NCBI GenBank assembly: GCA_002282445.1
Contig: NCJK01000008.1
Coordinates: 1 to 37,816 of the forward strand
Source of the DNA: Burkholderiales bacterium 39-55-53
Lineage (GTDB): Bacteria; Pseudomonadota; Gammaproteobacteria; Burkholderiales; Burkholderiaceae_C
Length of the DNA: 37,816 bases
Direction of reading: 5' to 3'
Notes under the pieces: model-generated
The model's input: only the letters and a program-made list of their open reading frames with translations
The model's database searches: none
What the model was told of the DNA's origin: nothing
Program-made: the position numbers and the translations under genes
Shown here: positions 1-9,491 of the stretch, piece after piece
Layout of the letters: every line of letters starts with the position of its first letter
How positions within the stretch are numbered: the first letter of the stretch is position 1

Positions 1-249
1 AGGGCAATCCACGTGAGCGTAGTGGCGAGACTCAGTCTCGTACTCAACGTGAGCTGTGTTGATCGTGATACCGCGAGCTTTTTCTTCTGGAGCCGCGTCA
101 ATTTGGTCGTAAGCCTTAGCTTCGCCGCCAAACTTCAAAGACAGGATCGTGGTGATCGCAGCTGTCAAAGTTGTTTTACCGTGGTCAACGTGACCAATGG
201 TGCCAACGTTCACGTGTGGCTTGGTACGTTCGAATTTTCCTTTTGCCAT
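1..249 (-). CDS. tuf: Elongation factor Tu, N-terminal part (cut by window edge)
   Basis: EF-Tu carries aminoacyl-tRNA to the ribosomal A site as a GTP complex in the cytoplasm. The 83 visible codons begin [20 protein letters not shown]. They contain the P-loop GHVDHGKT and the switch I segment [14 protein letters not shown], and stop at DCP, the start of the DCPGH G3 motif; the rest lies beyond base 1. The start is the ATG at 249, with a GGAG ribosome site about 6 bases upstream. It lies 131 bases downstream of fusA on the same strand, the usual last gene of the str operon. Many betaproteobacteria have a second tuf copy elsewhere, so this could be tufA or tufB; the sequence does not say which. 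Confidence 0.97.
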   Translation of the reverse strand, partial: MAKGKFERTKPHVNVGTIGHVDHGKTTLTAAITTILSLKFGGEAKAYDQIDAAPEEKARGITINTAHVEYETESRHYAHVDCP

Positions 250-380
250 TTCTTTTCTCCAAAGAGCAGTGCCCGTGTACAGGTTTTATGTCTGCACGAT
301 GCTGCTGATTCGCCCCGCACGGGTGACAGGGCGGCGCATCGTCGCAGACAGGGGCCGCTTGCGCAGCCCCATGGGGTTTT
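250..380 (-). promoter_or_regulatory. fusA-tuf spacer with GC-rich hairpins
   Basis: This 131-base spacer has no gene. On the minus strand it contains GGGGC and GCCCC arms around a short loop just after the fusA stop, a second C-rich/G-rich pairing further on, and then the tuf ribosome site. The hairpins could stabilise or process the fusA-tuf mRNA or support extra tuf expression. There is no T-run typical of an intrinsic terminator on this strand. The function is inferred only from position. Confidence 0.3.
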
Positions 381-2483
381 TTATTTAGCGCGAGCGGCCA
401 CGATGGCTTCTGCAACGTTACGTGGAGCTTCAGCGTAGTGCTTGAATTCCATCGTGTAAGTTGCGCGACCTTGTGACATCGAACGCAGAGTAGTTGAGTA
501 GCCGAACATTTCAGACAATGGCACTTCAGCTTTAATCGCTTTACCGCCACCGACCATGTCGTCCATACCTTGCACCATGCCGCGACGTGAGGACAAATCG
601 CCCATCACGCTACCAGCGTAGTCTTCAGGTGTCTCAACTTCCACAGCCATCATCGGCTCCAGAATGACTGGCTGAGCTTTGCGGCAACCTTCTTTGAAAC
701 CAAAGATAGCTGCCATCTTGAACGCCATTTCGTTCGAGTCCACATCGTGGTACGAACCGAAGTGCAATGTCACCTTGACGTCAACGACTGGGTAACCAGC
801 CAACACGCCTTGGCCCAACGCTTCGATCACGCCTTTTTCTACTGCAGGGATGTATTCGCGAGGAACCACACCGCCTTTGATAGCGTCGACGAATTCGAAG
901 CCTTTGCCGGCTTCTTGAGGCTCAACCTTGAGCACCACGTGACCGTATTGACCCTTACCACCGGATTGACGAACGAATTTGCCTTCGGCTTCTTCGACAG
1001 TCTTGCGGATGGTTTCGCGGTAAGCCACTTGAGGCTTGCCCACGTTGGCTTCAACGCCGAATTCACGCTTCATGCGGTCGACAATAATTTCCAAGTGCAA
1101 TTCGCCTTGACCACCGATGATGGTCTGGCCAGATTCTTCGTCTGTTTGCACGCGGAAAGAAGGATCTTCTGCAGCCAAACGTGACAAAGCCATGCCCATT
1201 TTTTCTTGGTCAGCTTTTGTTTTTGGCTCAACCGCTTGGCGAATCACGGAGTCAGGGAACACCATGCGCTCCAAGGTGATCACTGCGTTTGGATCGCACA
1301 AGGTTTCGCCTGTGGTCACGTCTTTCAAGCCCACGCAAGCAGCGATGTCGCCAGCGCGGATTTCGTCGACTTCTTCACGATTGTTGGCGTGCATTTGCAC
1401 GATACGACCGATACGCTCTTTCTTGCCGCGCACCGAGTTGTAAACCGTGTCGCCCTTTTTCAGAACGCCAGAGTAAACACGCACGAATGTCAACTGACCC
1501 ACAAATGGATCGGTCATCAACTTGAATGCCAAAGCAGAGAATTTCTCGTCGTCGTCAGCTTTGCGGATCACTTCTTTTTCGTCTTCGTCAAAGCCCTTGA
1601 TGGCTTTCACGTCGAGAGGAGAAGGCATCAATTCAAGCACCGCATCCAACATACGCTGAACGCCCTTGTTCTTGAACGCTGTACCGCACAACATGGGTTG
1701 GATTTCGCTGTTGATCGTGCGAACGCGCAAGCCGTGTGTGATTTCTTCTTCAGTCAAGTCACCTTCTTCGAGGTACTTGTTCATCAGTTCTTCAGAGGCT
1801 TCAGCAGCAGCTTCAACCATCTTTTCACGCCACTCTTTGGCCACTGCCACGAGGTCAGCTGGGATCTCTTCGAAAGTGAACTTCATACCTTGAGACGCTT
1901 CGTCCCAAATGATGGCTTTCATCTTGCGCAAGTCAACCACGCCTGTGAAGTTATCTTCAGCACCGATTGGGATCACGATTGGCACAGGATTGGCCTTCAA
2001 GCGCAATTTCATCTGGTCCACGACCTTGAAGAAGTTGGCACCTGTACGGTCCATCTTGTTCACAAAGGCCAAACGTGGCACTTTGTACTTGTTAGCTTGA
2101 CGCCACACGGTTTCAGACTGGGGTTGCACGCCACCCACAGCACAGTAAACCATGCAAGCACCGTCGAGCACGCGCATGGAACGCTCAACTTCAATCGTGA
2201 AGTCAACGTGGCCAGGGGTGTCAATGATGTTGATGCGGTGATCTGGGAATGAGCCATCCATGCCCTTCCAGAAACAAGTGGTGGCAGCAGAAGTGATCGT
2301 GATACCACGCTCTTGCTCTTGCTCCATCCAGTCCATGGTGGCAGCGCCATCATGCACTTCACCAATCTTGTGGTTCACACCGGTGTAATAAAGAATACGC
2401 TCTGTCGTTGTGGTCTTACCAGCGTCAATGTGCGCTGAAATACCAATGTTGCGATAGCGCTCAATGGGGGTATTGCGGGCCAT
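381..2483 (-). CDS. fusA: Elongation factor G
   Basis: EF-G drives GTP-dependent translocation and, with RRF, ribosome recycling. The 700-residue product has the usual family length. G1 is AHIDAGKTT (residues 17-25), switch I includes the [11 protein letters not shown] segment, G3 is DTPGHVD (88-94) and G4 is NKMD (142-145). Domains II to V follow with no break, including the C-terminal [19 protein letters not shown] segment. The ATG at 2483 is preceded by AAAGG. It starts 15 bases after the rpsG stop and is followed by tuf, so it is cotranscribed in the str operon. No unusual residues or truncation were seen. Confidence 0.99.
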   Translation of the reverse strand: MARNTPIERYRNIGISAHIDAGKTTTTERILYYTGVNHKIGEVHDGAATMDWMEQEQERGITITSAATTCFWKGMDGSFPDHRINIIDTPGHVDFTIEVERSMRVLDGACMVYCAVGGVQPQSETVWRQANKYKVPRLAFVNKMDRTGANFFKVVDQMKLRLKANPVPIVIPIGAEDNFTGVVDLRKMKAIIWDEASQGMKFTFEEIPADLVAVAKEWREKMVEAAAEASEELMNKYLEEGDLTEEEITHGLRVRTINSEIQPMLCGTAFKNKGVQRMLDAVLELMPSPLDVKAIKGFDEDEKEVIRKADDDEKFSALAFKLMTDPFVGQLTFVRVYSGVLKKGDTVYNSVRGKKERIGRIVQMHANNREEVDEIRAGDIAACVGLKDVTTGETLCDPNAVITLERMVFPDSVIRQAVEPKTKADQEKMGMALSRLAAEDPSFRVQTDEESGQTIIGGQGELHLEIIVDRMKREFGVEANVGKPQVAYRETIRKTVEEAEGKFVRQSGGKGQYGHVVLKVEPQEAGKGFEFVDAIKGGVVPREYIPAVEKGVIEALGQGVLAGYPVVDVKVTLHFGSYHDVDSNEMAFKMAAIFGFKEGCRKAQPVILEPMMAVEVETPEDYAGSVMGDLSSRRGMVQGMDDMVGGGKAIKAEVPLSEMFGYSTTLRSMSQGRATYTMEFKHYAEAPRNVAEAIVAARAK

Positions 2484-2498
2484 GTTTTACCTTTGAAT

Positions 2499-2969
2499 TT
2501 AGAAGCGGAAGTGGCTGAACGCCTTGTTGGCTTCGGCCATGCGGTGAACTTCGTCACGCTTTTTCATGGCACCGCCACGACCTTCAGACGCTTCCAACAA
2601 TTCGTTGGCCAAGCGCAGAGCCATGGACTTTTCACCGCGCTTGCGAGCGGCCTCTTTCAACCAGCGCATGGACAAAGCCAAGCGACGAACTGGACGAACT
2701 TCAACGGGCACTTGGTAGTTAGCACCACCCACGCGGCGGGATTTAACTTCCACCATGGGCTTGACGTTGTTGATGGCCACAGTGAACAACTCGAGCGGAT
2801 CTTTGCCCGATTTTTGTTCGATTTGCTCCAAGGCACCATAAATGATGCGCTCGGCAACAGCTTTTTTACCGCCTTCCATGATCACGTTCATGAATTTGGA
2901 CAGCTCAACATTACCGAATTTTGGATCCGGCAAGATTTCACGTTTAGGGACTTCGCGACGACGTGGCAT
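2499..2969 (-). CDS. rpsG: 30S ribosomal protein S7
   Basis: S7 nucleates assembly of the 30S head by binding the 3' major domain of 16S rRNA and contacts mRNA and E-site tRNA. The 156-residue product begins [20 protein letters not shown] and ends in the short HFRF tail, a normal bacterial S7 length and layout. The ATG is well supported by GAGGTG 5 bases upstream. It lies between rpsL and fusA. In E. coli S7 represses its own translation by binding the S12-S7 intercistronic mRNA. Here that spacer is long (208 bases, annotated separately), which is compatible with a similar control but does not prove it. Confidence 0.99.
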   Translation of the reverse strand: MPRRREVPKREILPDPKFGNVELSKFMNVIMEGGKKAVAERIIYGALEQIEQKSGKDPLELFTVAINNVKPMVEVKSRRVGGANYQVPVEVRPVRRLALSMRWLKEAARKRGEKSMALRLANELLEASEGRGGAMKKRDEVHRMAEANKAFSHFRF

Positions 2970-3177
2970 TGTTTCACCTCATATTGCTTCAGTTGGCATC
3001 CTTTCGGACACCGCGAAAGTCATCATGACTTCCACTTACTCGACCCACATCCAACTCGGATGCTTGGGGTCACTTCGTTTTGCGCCGTCTGCCTGACGAC
3101 CAAAACACCGATTTGACGAATTAAGCCTCGCTAAGGCTGGCGGCCGTTAGGCCAGAAAACCAATTAACCCTTGAGGA
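2970..3177 (-). promoter_or_regulatory. Long rpsL-rpsG spacer, possible S7 autoregulatory RNA
   Basis: This 208-base gap has no plausible gene on either strand. On the minus strand, close after the rpsL stop, it carries CTGGC/GCCAG and GCCT/AGGC hairpin pairings, then a less structured stretch, then the strong rpsG ribosome site. The E. coli S12-S7 spacer binds S7 and couples translation. The position makes an equivalent element likely, but homology to the E. coli structure was not demonstrated. Confidence 0.35.
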
Positions 3178-3555
3178 TTAAGCTTTCTTTGGACGCTTTG
3201 CACCGTACTTAGAACGTGATTGCTTACGGTCTTTAACACCTTGCAAATCGAGCGAACCGCGCACGATGTGGTAGCGCACACCTGGCAAGTCTTTGACACG
3301 ACCACCGCGCACGAGCACAACACTGTGTTCTTGCAAGTTGTGGCCTTCACCGCCGATGTACGAAATGACTTCGAAACCGTTGGTCAAGCGAACTTTGGCA
3401 ACTTTACGCAGCGCAGAGTTTGGCTTCTTAGGCGTCGTGGTGTACACACGGGTGCACACGCCACGGCGTTGTGGAGAGTTTTGCATCGCAGGGCTTTTGG
3501 ACTTGATCGTTTCGACCTCGCGCCCCTGACGCACCAATTGATTGATGGTTGGCAT
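3178..3555 (-). CDS. rpsL: 30S ribosomal protein S12
   Basis: S12 sits at the decoding centre and controls accuracy. The 125-residue product begins [13 protein letters not shown] and contains [13 protein letters not shown], with Lys43, and [12 protein letters not shown], with Lys88 and Asp89. Both lysines are the wild-type residues; changes there commonly give streptomycin resistance, so this allele looks sensitive. The C-terminal [10 protein letters not shown] is typical. It is the first gene of the str operon, directly behind the predicted promoter at 3628-3656. The ATG follows an AGGGA site at slightly long spacing. Confidence 0.99.
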   Translation of the reverse strand: MPTINQLVRQGREVETIKSKSPAMQNSPQRRGVCTRVYTTTPKKPNSALRKVAKVRLTNGFEVISYIGGEGHNLQEHSVVLVRGGRVKDLPGVRYHIVRGSLDLQGVKDRKQSRSKYGAKRPKKA

Positions 3556-3627
3556 TGTTTGTAACGTCCCTAAACGTTGAAATTAAAAGAAAACGTGAAT
3601 CCCTTCGGAAATTCCGAAAAGCCTTCT

Positions 3628-3656
3628 AGTGTATCAGCATCGAGAGAGGGAGGCAA
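3628..3656 (-). promoter_or_regulatory. Predicted sigma-70 promoter of the str operon
   Basis: On the minus strand a -35 TTGCCT (3651-3656) and a -10 TACACT (3628-3633) are separated by exactly 17 bases. The leader that follows has a small hairpin with TTCGG and CCGAA arms and reaches rpsL about 70 bases later. It lies between the dacA stop and rpsL, and no intrinsic terminator separates the two genes, so some read-through from dacA is possible. It is predicted from hexamer match and spacing only. Confidence 0.6.
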
Positions 3657-3684
3657 ATCTAGTGCGAAATACCTCAAATAGGGT

Positions 3685-4848
3685 TTATTTCACCCACAAA
3701 CGCACAGAATCCCATGCGCGACCCACAAAGCTGGCTTGCTCAACGGTCTCCAGCACCAGTAAAGGCACATCCACCAGCGGCTTTTGGTCCAAGGTAACTT
3801 TCAAAGCACCCACCGCTTGGCCACGGTTGAGGGGCGCCACCAAGGGCTCAGGGCGAGCCACTTGGGTTTGGATGCGGCCCGCAGCGCCAGCAGGCACCGC
3901 GACCACGATGGGTGCGAAGCGGCCCAGTTTGACCTGGCTGCTACGACCCTTCCAGACATTGGGCGTGACCACCGCTTGGTTGGCATCAAACAATTTGATG
4001 GCATCAAATGCGCTGTAACCCCAATTCATCAACTTTTGCGACTCGGTGGCGCGTGCATTCTCGCTAGAAGCGCCCAACACAATCGACAACAAACGACGCT
4101 GTCCCACACCAGGCGCATCTCGCTTGGCAGTGGCAATCAAGCAAAAACCAGCAGCATCCGTGTGGCCTGTTTTCAGACCGTCCACACTGGGATCACGGAA
4201 CAGTAGCAAATTACGGTTGTTCTCGTTGGCTGCAGGCGTGCCTGGGTAGCGGTATTTTTTGATCGCGTAGTAGCCGACGTAGTCTGGGAAATCATGCATC
4301 AGGCGACTGGCCAAGATACTCAGATCCCGCGCGGTGGTGGTGTGACCAGGTTCGGTCAAACCTTCTGGGTTTTTGTAGCCGGTCGATTTCATGCCCAAGA
4401 CTTTGGCTTGGGCGTTCATCATCTGCACAAAATGCTCCACCGTACCGCCCACGCCTTCGGCCAGCGCCATGGTGGCATCGTTGCCCGATTGAACAATCAT
4501 GCCTTTGATGAGATCTTCCACTGGCACTTTCATCTTGGGATCGATGAACATGCGCGAGCCGGGCATCTTCCATGCGCGTTCGCTCACGCCGAAGGTTTGC
4601 TGCAGGCTGATCTTTTTGGCCTTGAGTGCATCAAACACGATGTAAGCCGTCATGAGTTTGGTAAGTGATGCAGGTTCGATGGGCTTGTCTGCATCCAACT
4701 CCGCCAAGGTTTGCTGCGCTGTCAAGTCCACCAGCAAATAGGCTCGCGCTGCGATTTCTGGAGGCTGCGGCACTTGCGCTTGCGCCTGCAAGACGCAAAT
4801 CAACGCCATCAAAAAGCCGGTCAATGTGGTACGCAGGAGTCGTGTCAT
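3685..4848 (-). CDS. dacA: D-alanyl-D-alanine carboxypeptidase, PBP5/6 type
   Basis: This penicillin-binding protein removes the terminal D-Ala of peptidoglycan pentapeptides in the periplasm. With the ATG at 4848 the product has 387 residues; an in-frame TTG 12 bases upstream is less likely. A signal peptide (MTRLLRTTLTGFLMALICVL, then AQAQ) precedes the peptidase S11 domain. The catalytic motifs are SLTK (Ser61, Lys64), SGN (121-123) and KTG (226-228). A C-terminal PBP5-like beta domain follows from about residue 270, ending in a helix with DSVRLWV that could anchor the protein to the membrane. It is last in a row of minus-strand genes starting at hemJ. The exact paralogue (dacA or dacC) is not resolved. 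Confidence 0.94.
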   Translation of the reverse strand: MTRLLRTTLTGFLMALICVLQAQAQVPQPPEIAARAYLLVDLTAQQTLAELDADKPIEPASLTKLMTAYIVFDALKAKKISLQQTFGVSERAWKMPGSRMFIDPKMKVPVEDLIKGMIVQSGNDATMALAEGVGGTVEHFVQMMNAQAKVLGMKSTGYKNPEGLTEPGHTTTARDLSILASRLMHDFPDYVGYYAIKKYRYPGTPAANENNRNLLLFRDPSVDGLKTGHTDAAGFCLIATAKRDAPGVGQRRLLSIVLGASSENARATESQKLMNWGYSAFDAIKLFDANQAVVTPNVWKGRSSQVKLGRFAPIVVAVPAGAAGRIQTQVARPEPLVAPLNRGQAVGALKVTLDQKPLVDVPLLVLETVEQASFVGRAWDSVRLWVK

Positions 4849-4920
4849 GGCTGTCTTCAAAAAAATTTGTCAAAAAATGGGATGCGGTTGGGAGTCAATG
4901 CACCTCACCATCGACAGCAC

Positions 4921-5544
4921 TCAGCCCTGCAAATGGCGCACCACCAGATTCTTCAGAAGCGGCAATTGTCCATGAAAGAAATGACCGCCACCTGGCACCA
5001 CCGTCACAGGCAGGCTTTGTGGACGGGCCCAATCCATCACCGAGGCCAGTGACACGGTGTCGTCTTGCTCGCCATGCACCACCAAAGTTTTGTCGTGCAG
5101 TTCAGGCGCAATGGGGGCCACCGTGAAACGCTGAGCAGCCGTGCCTACGAATGCCACCTTCTCAATCTGGCGATGCACTTGAAGTTCAGCCAAGGCATGA
5201 CTTGCCACAAACGAGCCAAACGAAAAGCCTGCAATTGCTAGCGGACCCGTGGGCGCAACTTGTTCGACCACACTCAAAAAATCGCGCGCTTCGCCAGCGC
5301 CTGCATCGTGCTCACCTGCCGAAGCGCCCACGCCACGGAAGTTAAATCGCACCACCGTCCAGCCGCATTGCACAAAAGCACGCGCCAGCGTTTGCACCAC
5401 TTTGTTGTCCATCGTCCCGCCAAACAATGGATGCGGATGTGCCACGATAGCGACGCCACGAGAGACACCCTCTGGCTCATCTCGCAAAGCTTCAATAGCC
5501 CCCACCTCGCCATGCAGCGTGATTTTCTGGGTTTGGGAATTCAT
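4921..5544 (-). CDS. Alpha/beta hydrolase, COG2945-like
   Basis: This is a small cytoplasmic alpha/beta-hydrolase of 207 residues with unknown substrate. It has the family block HPHPLFGGTMDNK (residues 36-48), a nucleophile elbow GFSFG (Ser108), an acidic loop GEQDD (158-162) and GGGHFF (His188), giving a plausible Ser-Asp-His triad. It has no signal peptide. It starts 3 bases after the stop of the 2Fe-2S protein gene, so the two are almost certainly cotranscribed. Relatives are often annotated only as alpha/beta hydrolase, dienelactone hydrolase-like or CocE/NonD-like. The family is clear; the reaction is not. Confidence 0.85.
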   Translation of the reverse strand: MNSQTQKITLHGEVGAIEALRDEPEGVSRGVAIVAHPHPLFGGTMDNKVVQTLARAFVQCGWTVVRFNFRGVGASAGEHDAGAGEARDFLSVVEQVAPTGPLAIAGFSFGSFVASHALAELQVHRQIEKVAFVGTAAQRFTVAPIAPELHDKTLVVHGEQDDTVSLASVMDWARPQSLPVTVVPGGGHFFHGQLPLLKNLVVRHLQG

Positions 5545-5547
5545 GGC

Positions 5548-5883
5548 TCAGCGCCCCACCTCTGCAGGAATCACAAGGCGCTCGACCACTTGACCATTCT
5601 TTAAATGGCTCTCAACAATCTCGTCCACATCGTGCGTGTCCATCACCGTGTACCAAACACCTTCGGGATAGACCACAGCCACGGGGCCGCCAGCACAACG
5701 ATCCAAACAACCGGCTTTGTTCACGCGTACACCGCCGACCCCAGCCAGGCCTGCGGCTTTGACCTGCGCTTTGCAGTGGTCAAACGAGGCTTGCGCACCG
5801 TGATCAGCGCAACAGTCTTGTCCGTTGTCACGCTGATTGAGACAGAAAAATATGTGATGTTTGTAATACGAAGATTGGGTCAT
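5548..5883 (-). CDS. Thioredoxin-like (2Fe-2S) ferredoxin family protein
   Basis: This 111-residue protein resembles the thioredoxin-fold 2Fe-2S ferredoxins. The N-terminal HHIFFCLNQRDNGQDCC block gives Cys14 and Cys24/25. The later block NKAGCLDRCAGGP gives Cys59 and Cys63, matching the spaced Cys plus CxxxC ligand pattern of the family. Cys37 is extra. Such proteins are presumed electron carriers, but their partners are usually unknown. The gene is nine bases from the upstream vanZ-like gene and three from the downstream hydrolase, so it sits inside a probable operon with hemJ. A role near haem synthesis is only a guess. Confidence 0.85.
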   Translation of the reverse strand: MTQSSYYKHHIFFCLNQRDNGQDCCADHGAQASFDHCKAQVKAAGLAGVGGVRVNKAGCLDRCAGGPVAVVYPEGVWYTVMDTHDVDEIVESHLKNGQVVERLVIPAEVGR

Positions 5884-5892
5884 GTGTAGATT

Positions 5893-6990
5893 CTAGTTTT
5901 GCGTGCTGCGATCACGCGACAAACGCACCAGCGCCAACATCAGCACGGCGTAAGGCCATAACCAACCCAGCCATTGCACCAAGCCATGAAACCGGACAAA
6001 TCGCCCTTGCTCCCACGTCTGCAAAGTTTGGGCGAAATACGCACTTTCCGGCGATTGATTGAGCACGCTTTGCTGCACCAACAAGGCCAGCAACAAGAAT
6101 GTCCATGCGGTACGCGACGACAACGGTAAAAAGAGCAGAGCCACCACACAACCGAAAATGAGACCCAAAATCACCGGCAAGTTCAACCAAGTCCACGCGT
6201 GCGCAGGGCCGTAGCTCAGTGCTGCAGACAAAGCGCTCATACCAAGCGCCATGCCCAACACCACCAGCACATATAAAAATCTTTGTCCAACTTGGCGAAT
6301 CACACCAAAGCCCAACAAACACGGCACGAGCAAACCCAACATCACGCACAGCAACTCCGCGCCAGGCAGTAACGGTTCTAGTTCAAATGCACGCAGTGGA
6401 ATCCAATCTTCAAACGGTGTGGCTTCAAACGCACTGGTGAGCGCATCTTCCACTCGCTCCCACACTTGCCCCAAGCCCAATGGCACAGCCACCGGAAATA
6501 ACAGCGCTGCAGGCCATACAGCCATCAACACCAAGGCCATGTAGGCGTCGCGCACAAACCAACGCTCACGGAACTGGCCCCATCGGCGCAGCAACCCAAA
6601 ATGCTCCAGTGAGTTAGCCAATACAGCGCCCACAAACGCACCCAGCGTGTTGAGCAAAAAATCCGGCAACGAAGGTACGCGAGCAGGCAAATAGCTTTGC
6701 AAACCTTCCATGGTGAGAGACAACAGGGCAGCCGCCACCGTCGACAGCATGACCACCCGCGTGCGCCAGCCCATACGCATGGCACTTAGGGTGAGAAAGA
6801 AACCCAACGGGGCATATCCCAACACATTGGCCACCACATCAAAACCTAACCAATACTTGGGCCAAGGTGCCGCCAAAAATGACCACGTCCAAATGCCCTG
6901 GTCACGCCACTGATCAAACGGATACAGACTGGCGTAGACGATGATCGCCACGCAAATTTGCGAGAGGGGCCAGGCGGAGGTTTTGCGCAT
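5893..6990 (-). CDS. VanZ-family polytopic membrane protein
   Basis: The 365-residue product is strongly hydrophobic, with about nine to ten predicted membrane segments. Residues from about 50 to 130 carry the VanZ-like signature: GYAPLGFFL, then a MEGLQSYLPARVPSLPD segment, then LLNTLGAFVGA. The C-terminal half is further membrane segments without a recognised domain. VanZ proteins are linked to teicoplanin resistance in Gram-positives, but in proteobacteria the role is unknown, so resistance should not be assumed. It starts 15 bases after hemJ and is followed closely by the 2Fe-2S gene. No strong ribosome site precedes the ATG, which suggests coupling to hemJ translation. Confidence 0.85.
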   Translation of the reverse strand: MRKTSAWPLSQICVAIIVYASLYPFDQWRDQGIWTWSFLAAPWPKYWLGFDVVANVLGYAPLGFFLTLSAMRMGWRTRVVMLSTVAAALLSLTMEGLQSYLPARVPSLPDFLLNTLGAFVGAVLANSLEHFGLLRRWGQFRERWFVRDAYMALVLMAVWPAALLFPVAVPLGLGQVWERVEDALTSAFEATPFEDWIPLRAFELEPLLPGAELLCVMLGLLVPCLLGFGVIRQVGQRFLYVLVVLGMALGMSALSAALSYGPAHAWTWLNLPVILGLIFGCVVALLFLPLSSRTAWTFLLLALLVQQSVLNQSPESAYFAQTLQTWEQGRFVRFHGLVQWLGWLWPYAVLMLALVRLSRDRSTQN

Positions 6991-7005
6991 GGTCCAGCCG
7001 CTGAC

Positions 7006-7434
7006 TTAGAAAGGTTTGACGACCACCAAGATCACCGCGATGGTCAGCAAGACCACAGGAACCTCATTGAACCAGCGATACCAAACGTGGCCACGCGTGT
7101 TGACGCGCGCCTCAAACTTGCGTAGCAAGCGGCCGCAGGCATGGTGGTAACCCAACACCAGCAGCACAATGGTCAGCTTGGCATGCATCCAACCGTTGCC
7201 AGGGCCCAGACCAATGCCGTAATACAGCCACAGCACCAAACCTAAAACAACAGCAGGAATCATCAACAAGGTGGTGAAGCGCATCAACTTACGCGCCATC
7301 AGCAGCAAGCGCGCCTCTTCAGCCTCAGAACCCTCAGGTACAGATGCCAAATTCACAAAAATGCGTGGCAAATAAAACAAGCCAGCAAACCAGCTGGCCA
7401 CGAAGATGATGTGAAAAGATTTGATCCAAAGCAT
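7006..7434 (-). CDS. hemJ: Protoporphyrinogen IX oxidase HemJ
   Basis: HemJ oxidises protoporphyrinogen IX to protoporphyrin IX, the penultimate haem step, in many bacteria lacking HemG or HemY. The 142-residue membrane protein begins MLWIKSFHIIFVASWFAGLF with an early His8, then shows YLPRIFVNLA, a second segment around residues 54-72, GWMHAKLTIVLLVLGYHH and a last membrane segment near the end (VVLLTIAVILVVV). This is the full length and four-segment layout of the COG1981/UPF0093 family. It lies head to head with hemB, supporting the haem role. A terminator-like hairpin ends about 20 bases before its start codon, so its expression may depend on read-through or on a promoter inside that spacer. 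Confidence 0.88.
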   Translation of the reverse strand: MLWIKSFHIIFVASWFAGLFYLPRIFVNLASVPEGSEAEEARLLLMARKLMRFTTLLMIPAVVLGLVLWLYYGIGLGPGNGWMHAKLTIVLLVLGYHHACGRLLRKFEARVNTRGHVWYRWFNEVPVVLLTIAVILVVVKPF

Positions 7435-7453
7435 GGGGCCAGTTTAGCCGCGC

Positions 7454-7479
7454 AAAAAAAGCCCGACACGAGGTCGGGC
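7454..7479 (-). terminator. Intrinsic terminator upstream of hemJ
   Basis: On the minus strand, GCCCGAC and GTCGGGC arms (7 bp, 5-base loop) are followed by seven T residues. The T-run exists only in this direction. It ends the candidate small RNA, about 20 bases before the hemJ ATG. Part of its stem (GCC) can also pair in a competing GGCG/CGCC hairpin, which would allow attenuation. Confidence 0.75.
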
Positions 7480-7622
7480 GAAATCGCCTGATGGCTTTCA
7501 AGCTTCAGACGCCCGCCTAGGGAGGAAAAGCGGGGGGCAGCAAGCTACCCACAGCCAATCTAGCAAACCCTTTGTTGAGGCTCAATGGGGCAAACACGGC
7601 TTTTTGCACGTTGGCGACACCG
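7454..7622 (-). ncRNA. Candidate structured small RNA, 6S-like, upstream of hemJ
   Basis: The minus-strand transcript folds coherently by hand. A 10-base closing stem with one mismatch pairs 7613-7622 with 7479-7488. An inner stem pairs 7553-7560 with 7490-7496. Two adjacent hairpins follow, 7535-7550 (GGGTAG/CTGCCC arms, loop CTTG) and 7512-7534 (CCCGC/GCGGG arms). It ends in an intrinsic terminator at 7454-7479. A closing stem, a large single-stranded region and a long terminal arm recall 6S RNA (ssrS), but the bubble is very asymmetric in this fold. Alternatives are an unrelated sRNA or an attenuator leader of hemJ. A weak promoter (TTGCAT, 17 bases, TTTATC) overlaps the hemB start region. 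Confidence 0.45.
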
Positions 7623-7626
7623 ATAA

Positions 7627-8655
<1,029 letters not shown>

Positions 8656-8693
8656 AGCGCAGCGCAGATCACTGCGCGTGCGTGGGCCGATCC

Positions 8694-9377
8694 TTAGCCA
8701 ACGTGCTTGGCAAAAAACGCCAAGGTGCGCTGCAACGCCATCTTGGCTGACGCCTCTTGGTAAGCACCGCGATGGTCACAGTTAAAGCCGTGGTCAGCTG
8801 GGTACAAATGCACCTCCACCTCGGGGTGCGCACGGCTGAACTTATCCACGGTGTCGAGCGGAATCCAATGGTCTTGTTCAGCGTAGTGCGCCAGCACGGG
8901 GCAGTTGGGATGACGCGCAATTTCTTCATCAGTGGTTGAGCCACCGCCGTAATAAGGCACTGCCGCGCTAAGCCCCTTGACCAAAGCGGCGGCACGCCAT
9001 GTGAGCAAACCGCCCCAGCAATAACCCACGATGCCCACCTTGCCGCCACTGGTCTTGGCGGCGTAATCCACAGCGGCTTGAATATCGGCCATCACGCCTG
9101 GAGCGGGCATGGTTTCAATCGCTGCTTTCAGCGCCATGCCCGCCTGCATGTCGTCTGGCGTGTAGCCCAACTCCACACCATGCTTGGCACGATGAAAAGT
9201 GGCGGGCGCAACTGCCAAATAGCCTTGGGCTGCATAACCATTCGCCACTTCGCGAATGTGCGCGTTGACGCCAAAGATTTCTTGCAACACGACGACAGCG
9301 CCTTTGGGTGCACCTTTGGGCTGAGCCACATAAGCTGGAAATTCAAAGCCATCGGCGGCGTGGAGTCGAACGGTCAT
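8694..9377 (-). CDS. Dienelactone hydrolase family protein
   Basis: This 227-residue protein is in the dienelactone hydrolase (carboxymethylenebutenolidase) branch of alpha/beta hydrolases. The nucleophile motif is GYCWGG with Cys120; the acid is Asp169 in AEQDHWIP and the base His196 in PADHGFNC. The conserved QEIFG with Glu33, which in DLH controls the cysteine nucleophile, is present. Classical DLH hydrolyses dienelactone in chlorocatechol breakdown, but no chlorocatechol genes are nearby, so a broader ester or lactone substrate is equally likely. It converges on hemB and is divergent from the SDR gene. No signal peptide is seen. Confidence 0.9.
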   Translation of the reverse strand: MTVRLHAADGFEFPAYVAQPKGAPKGAVVVLQEIFGVNAHIREVANGYAAQGYLAVAPATFHRAKHGVELGYTPDDMQAGMALKAAIETMPAPGVMADIQAAVDYAAKTSGGKVGIVGYCWGGLLTWRAAALVKGLSAAVPYYGGGSTTDEEIARHPNCPVLAHYAEQDHWIPLDTVDKFSRAHPEVEVHLYPADHGFNCDHRGAYQEASAKMALQRTLAFFAKHVG

Positions 9378-9491
9378 AAATGCCTCTCTTCAGTTTTCTA
9401 AAGTCACTATCAAACAGGTTACTCGGTTTTCAAATCCTTCGGTGTATCGTGCCGCCCATCTGCTCGCAAAGCACGCACACAGGAGACACAC

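Noticed and set aside
1206-2252. A 348-codon open frame on the plus strand opposite fusA
   Set aside because: It is a shadow of fusA: no ribosome site, no family resemblance, high His/Phe content typical of reverse-strand frames in this codon usage, and fusA itself is unmistakable.
5893-6990. Glycopeptide resistance function for the VanZ-like protein
   Set aside because: No vanHAX or regulatory genes are near, and VanZ-domain proteins are common and uncharacterised in Gram-negatives.
8694-9377. Chlorocatechol pathway role for the dienelactone hydrolase-like protein
   Set aside because: No catechol dioxygenase, cycloisomerase or maleylacetate reductase genes are nearby; the family is broad.
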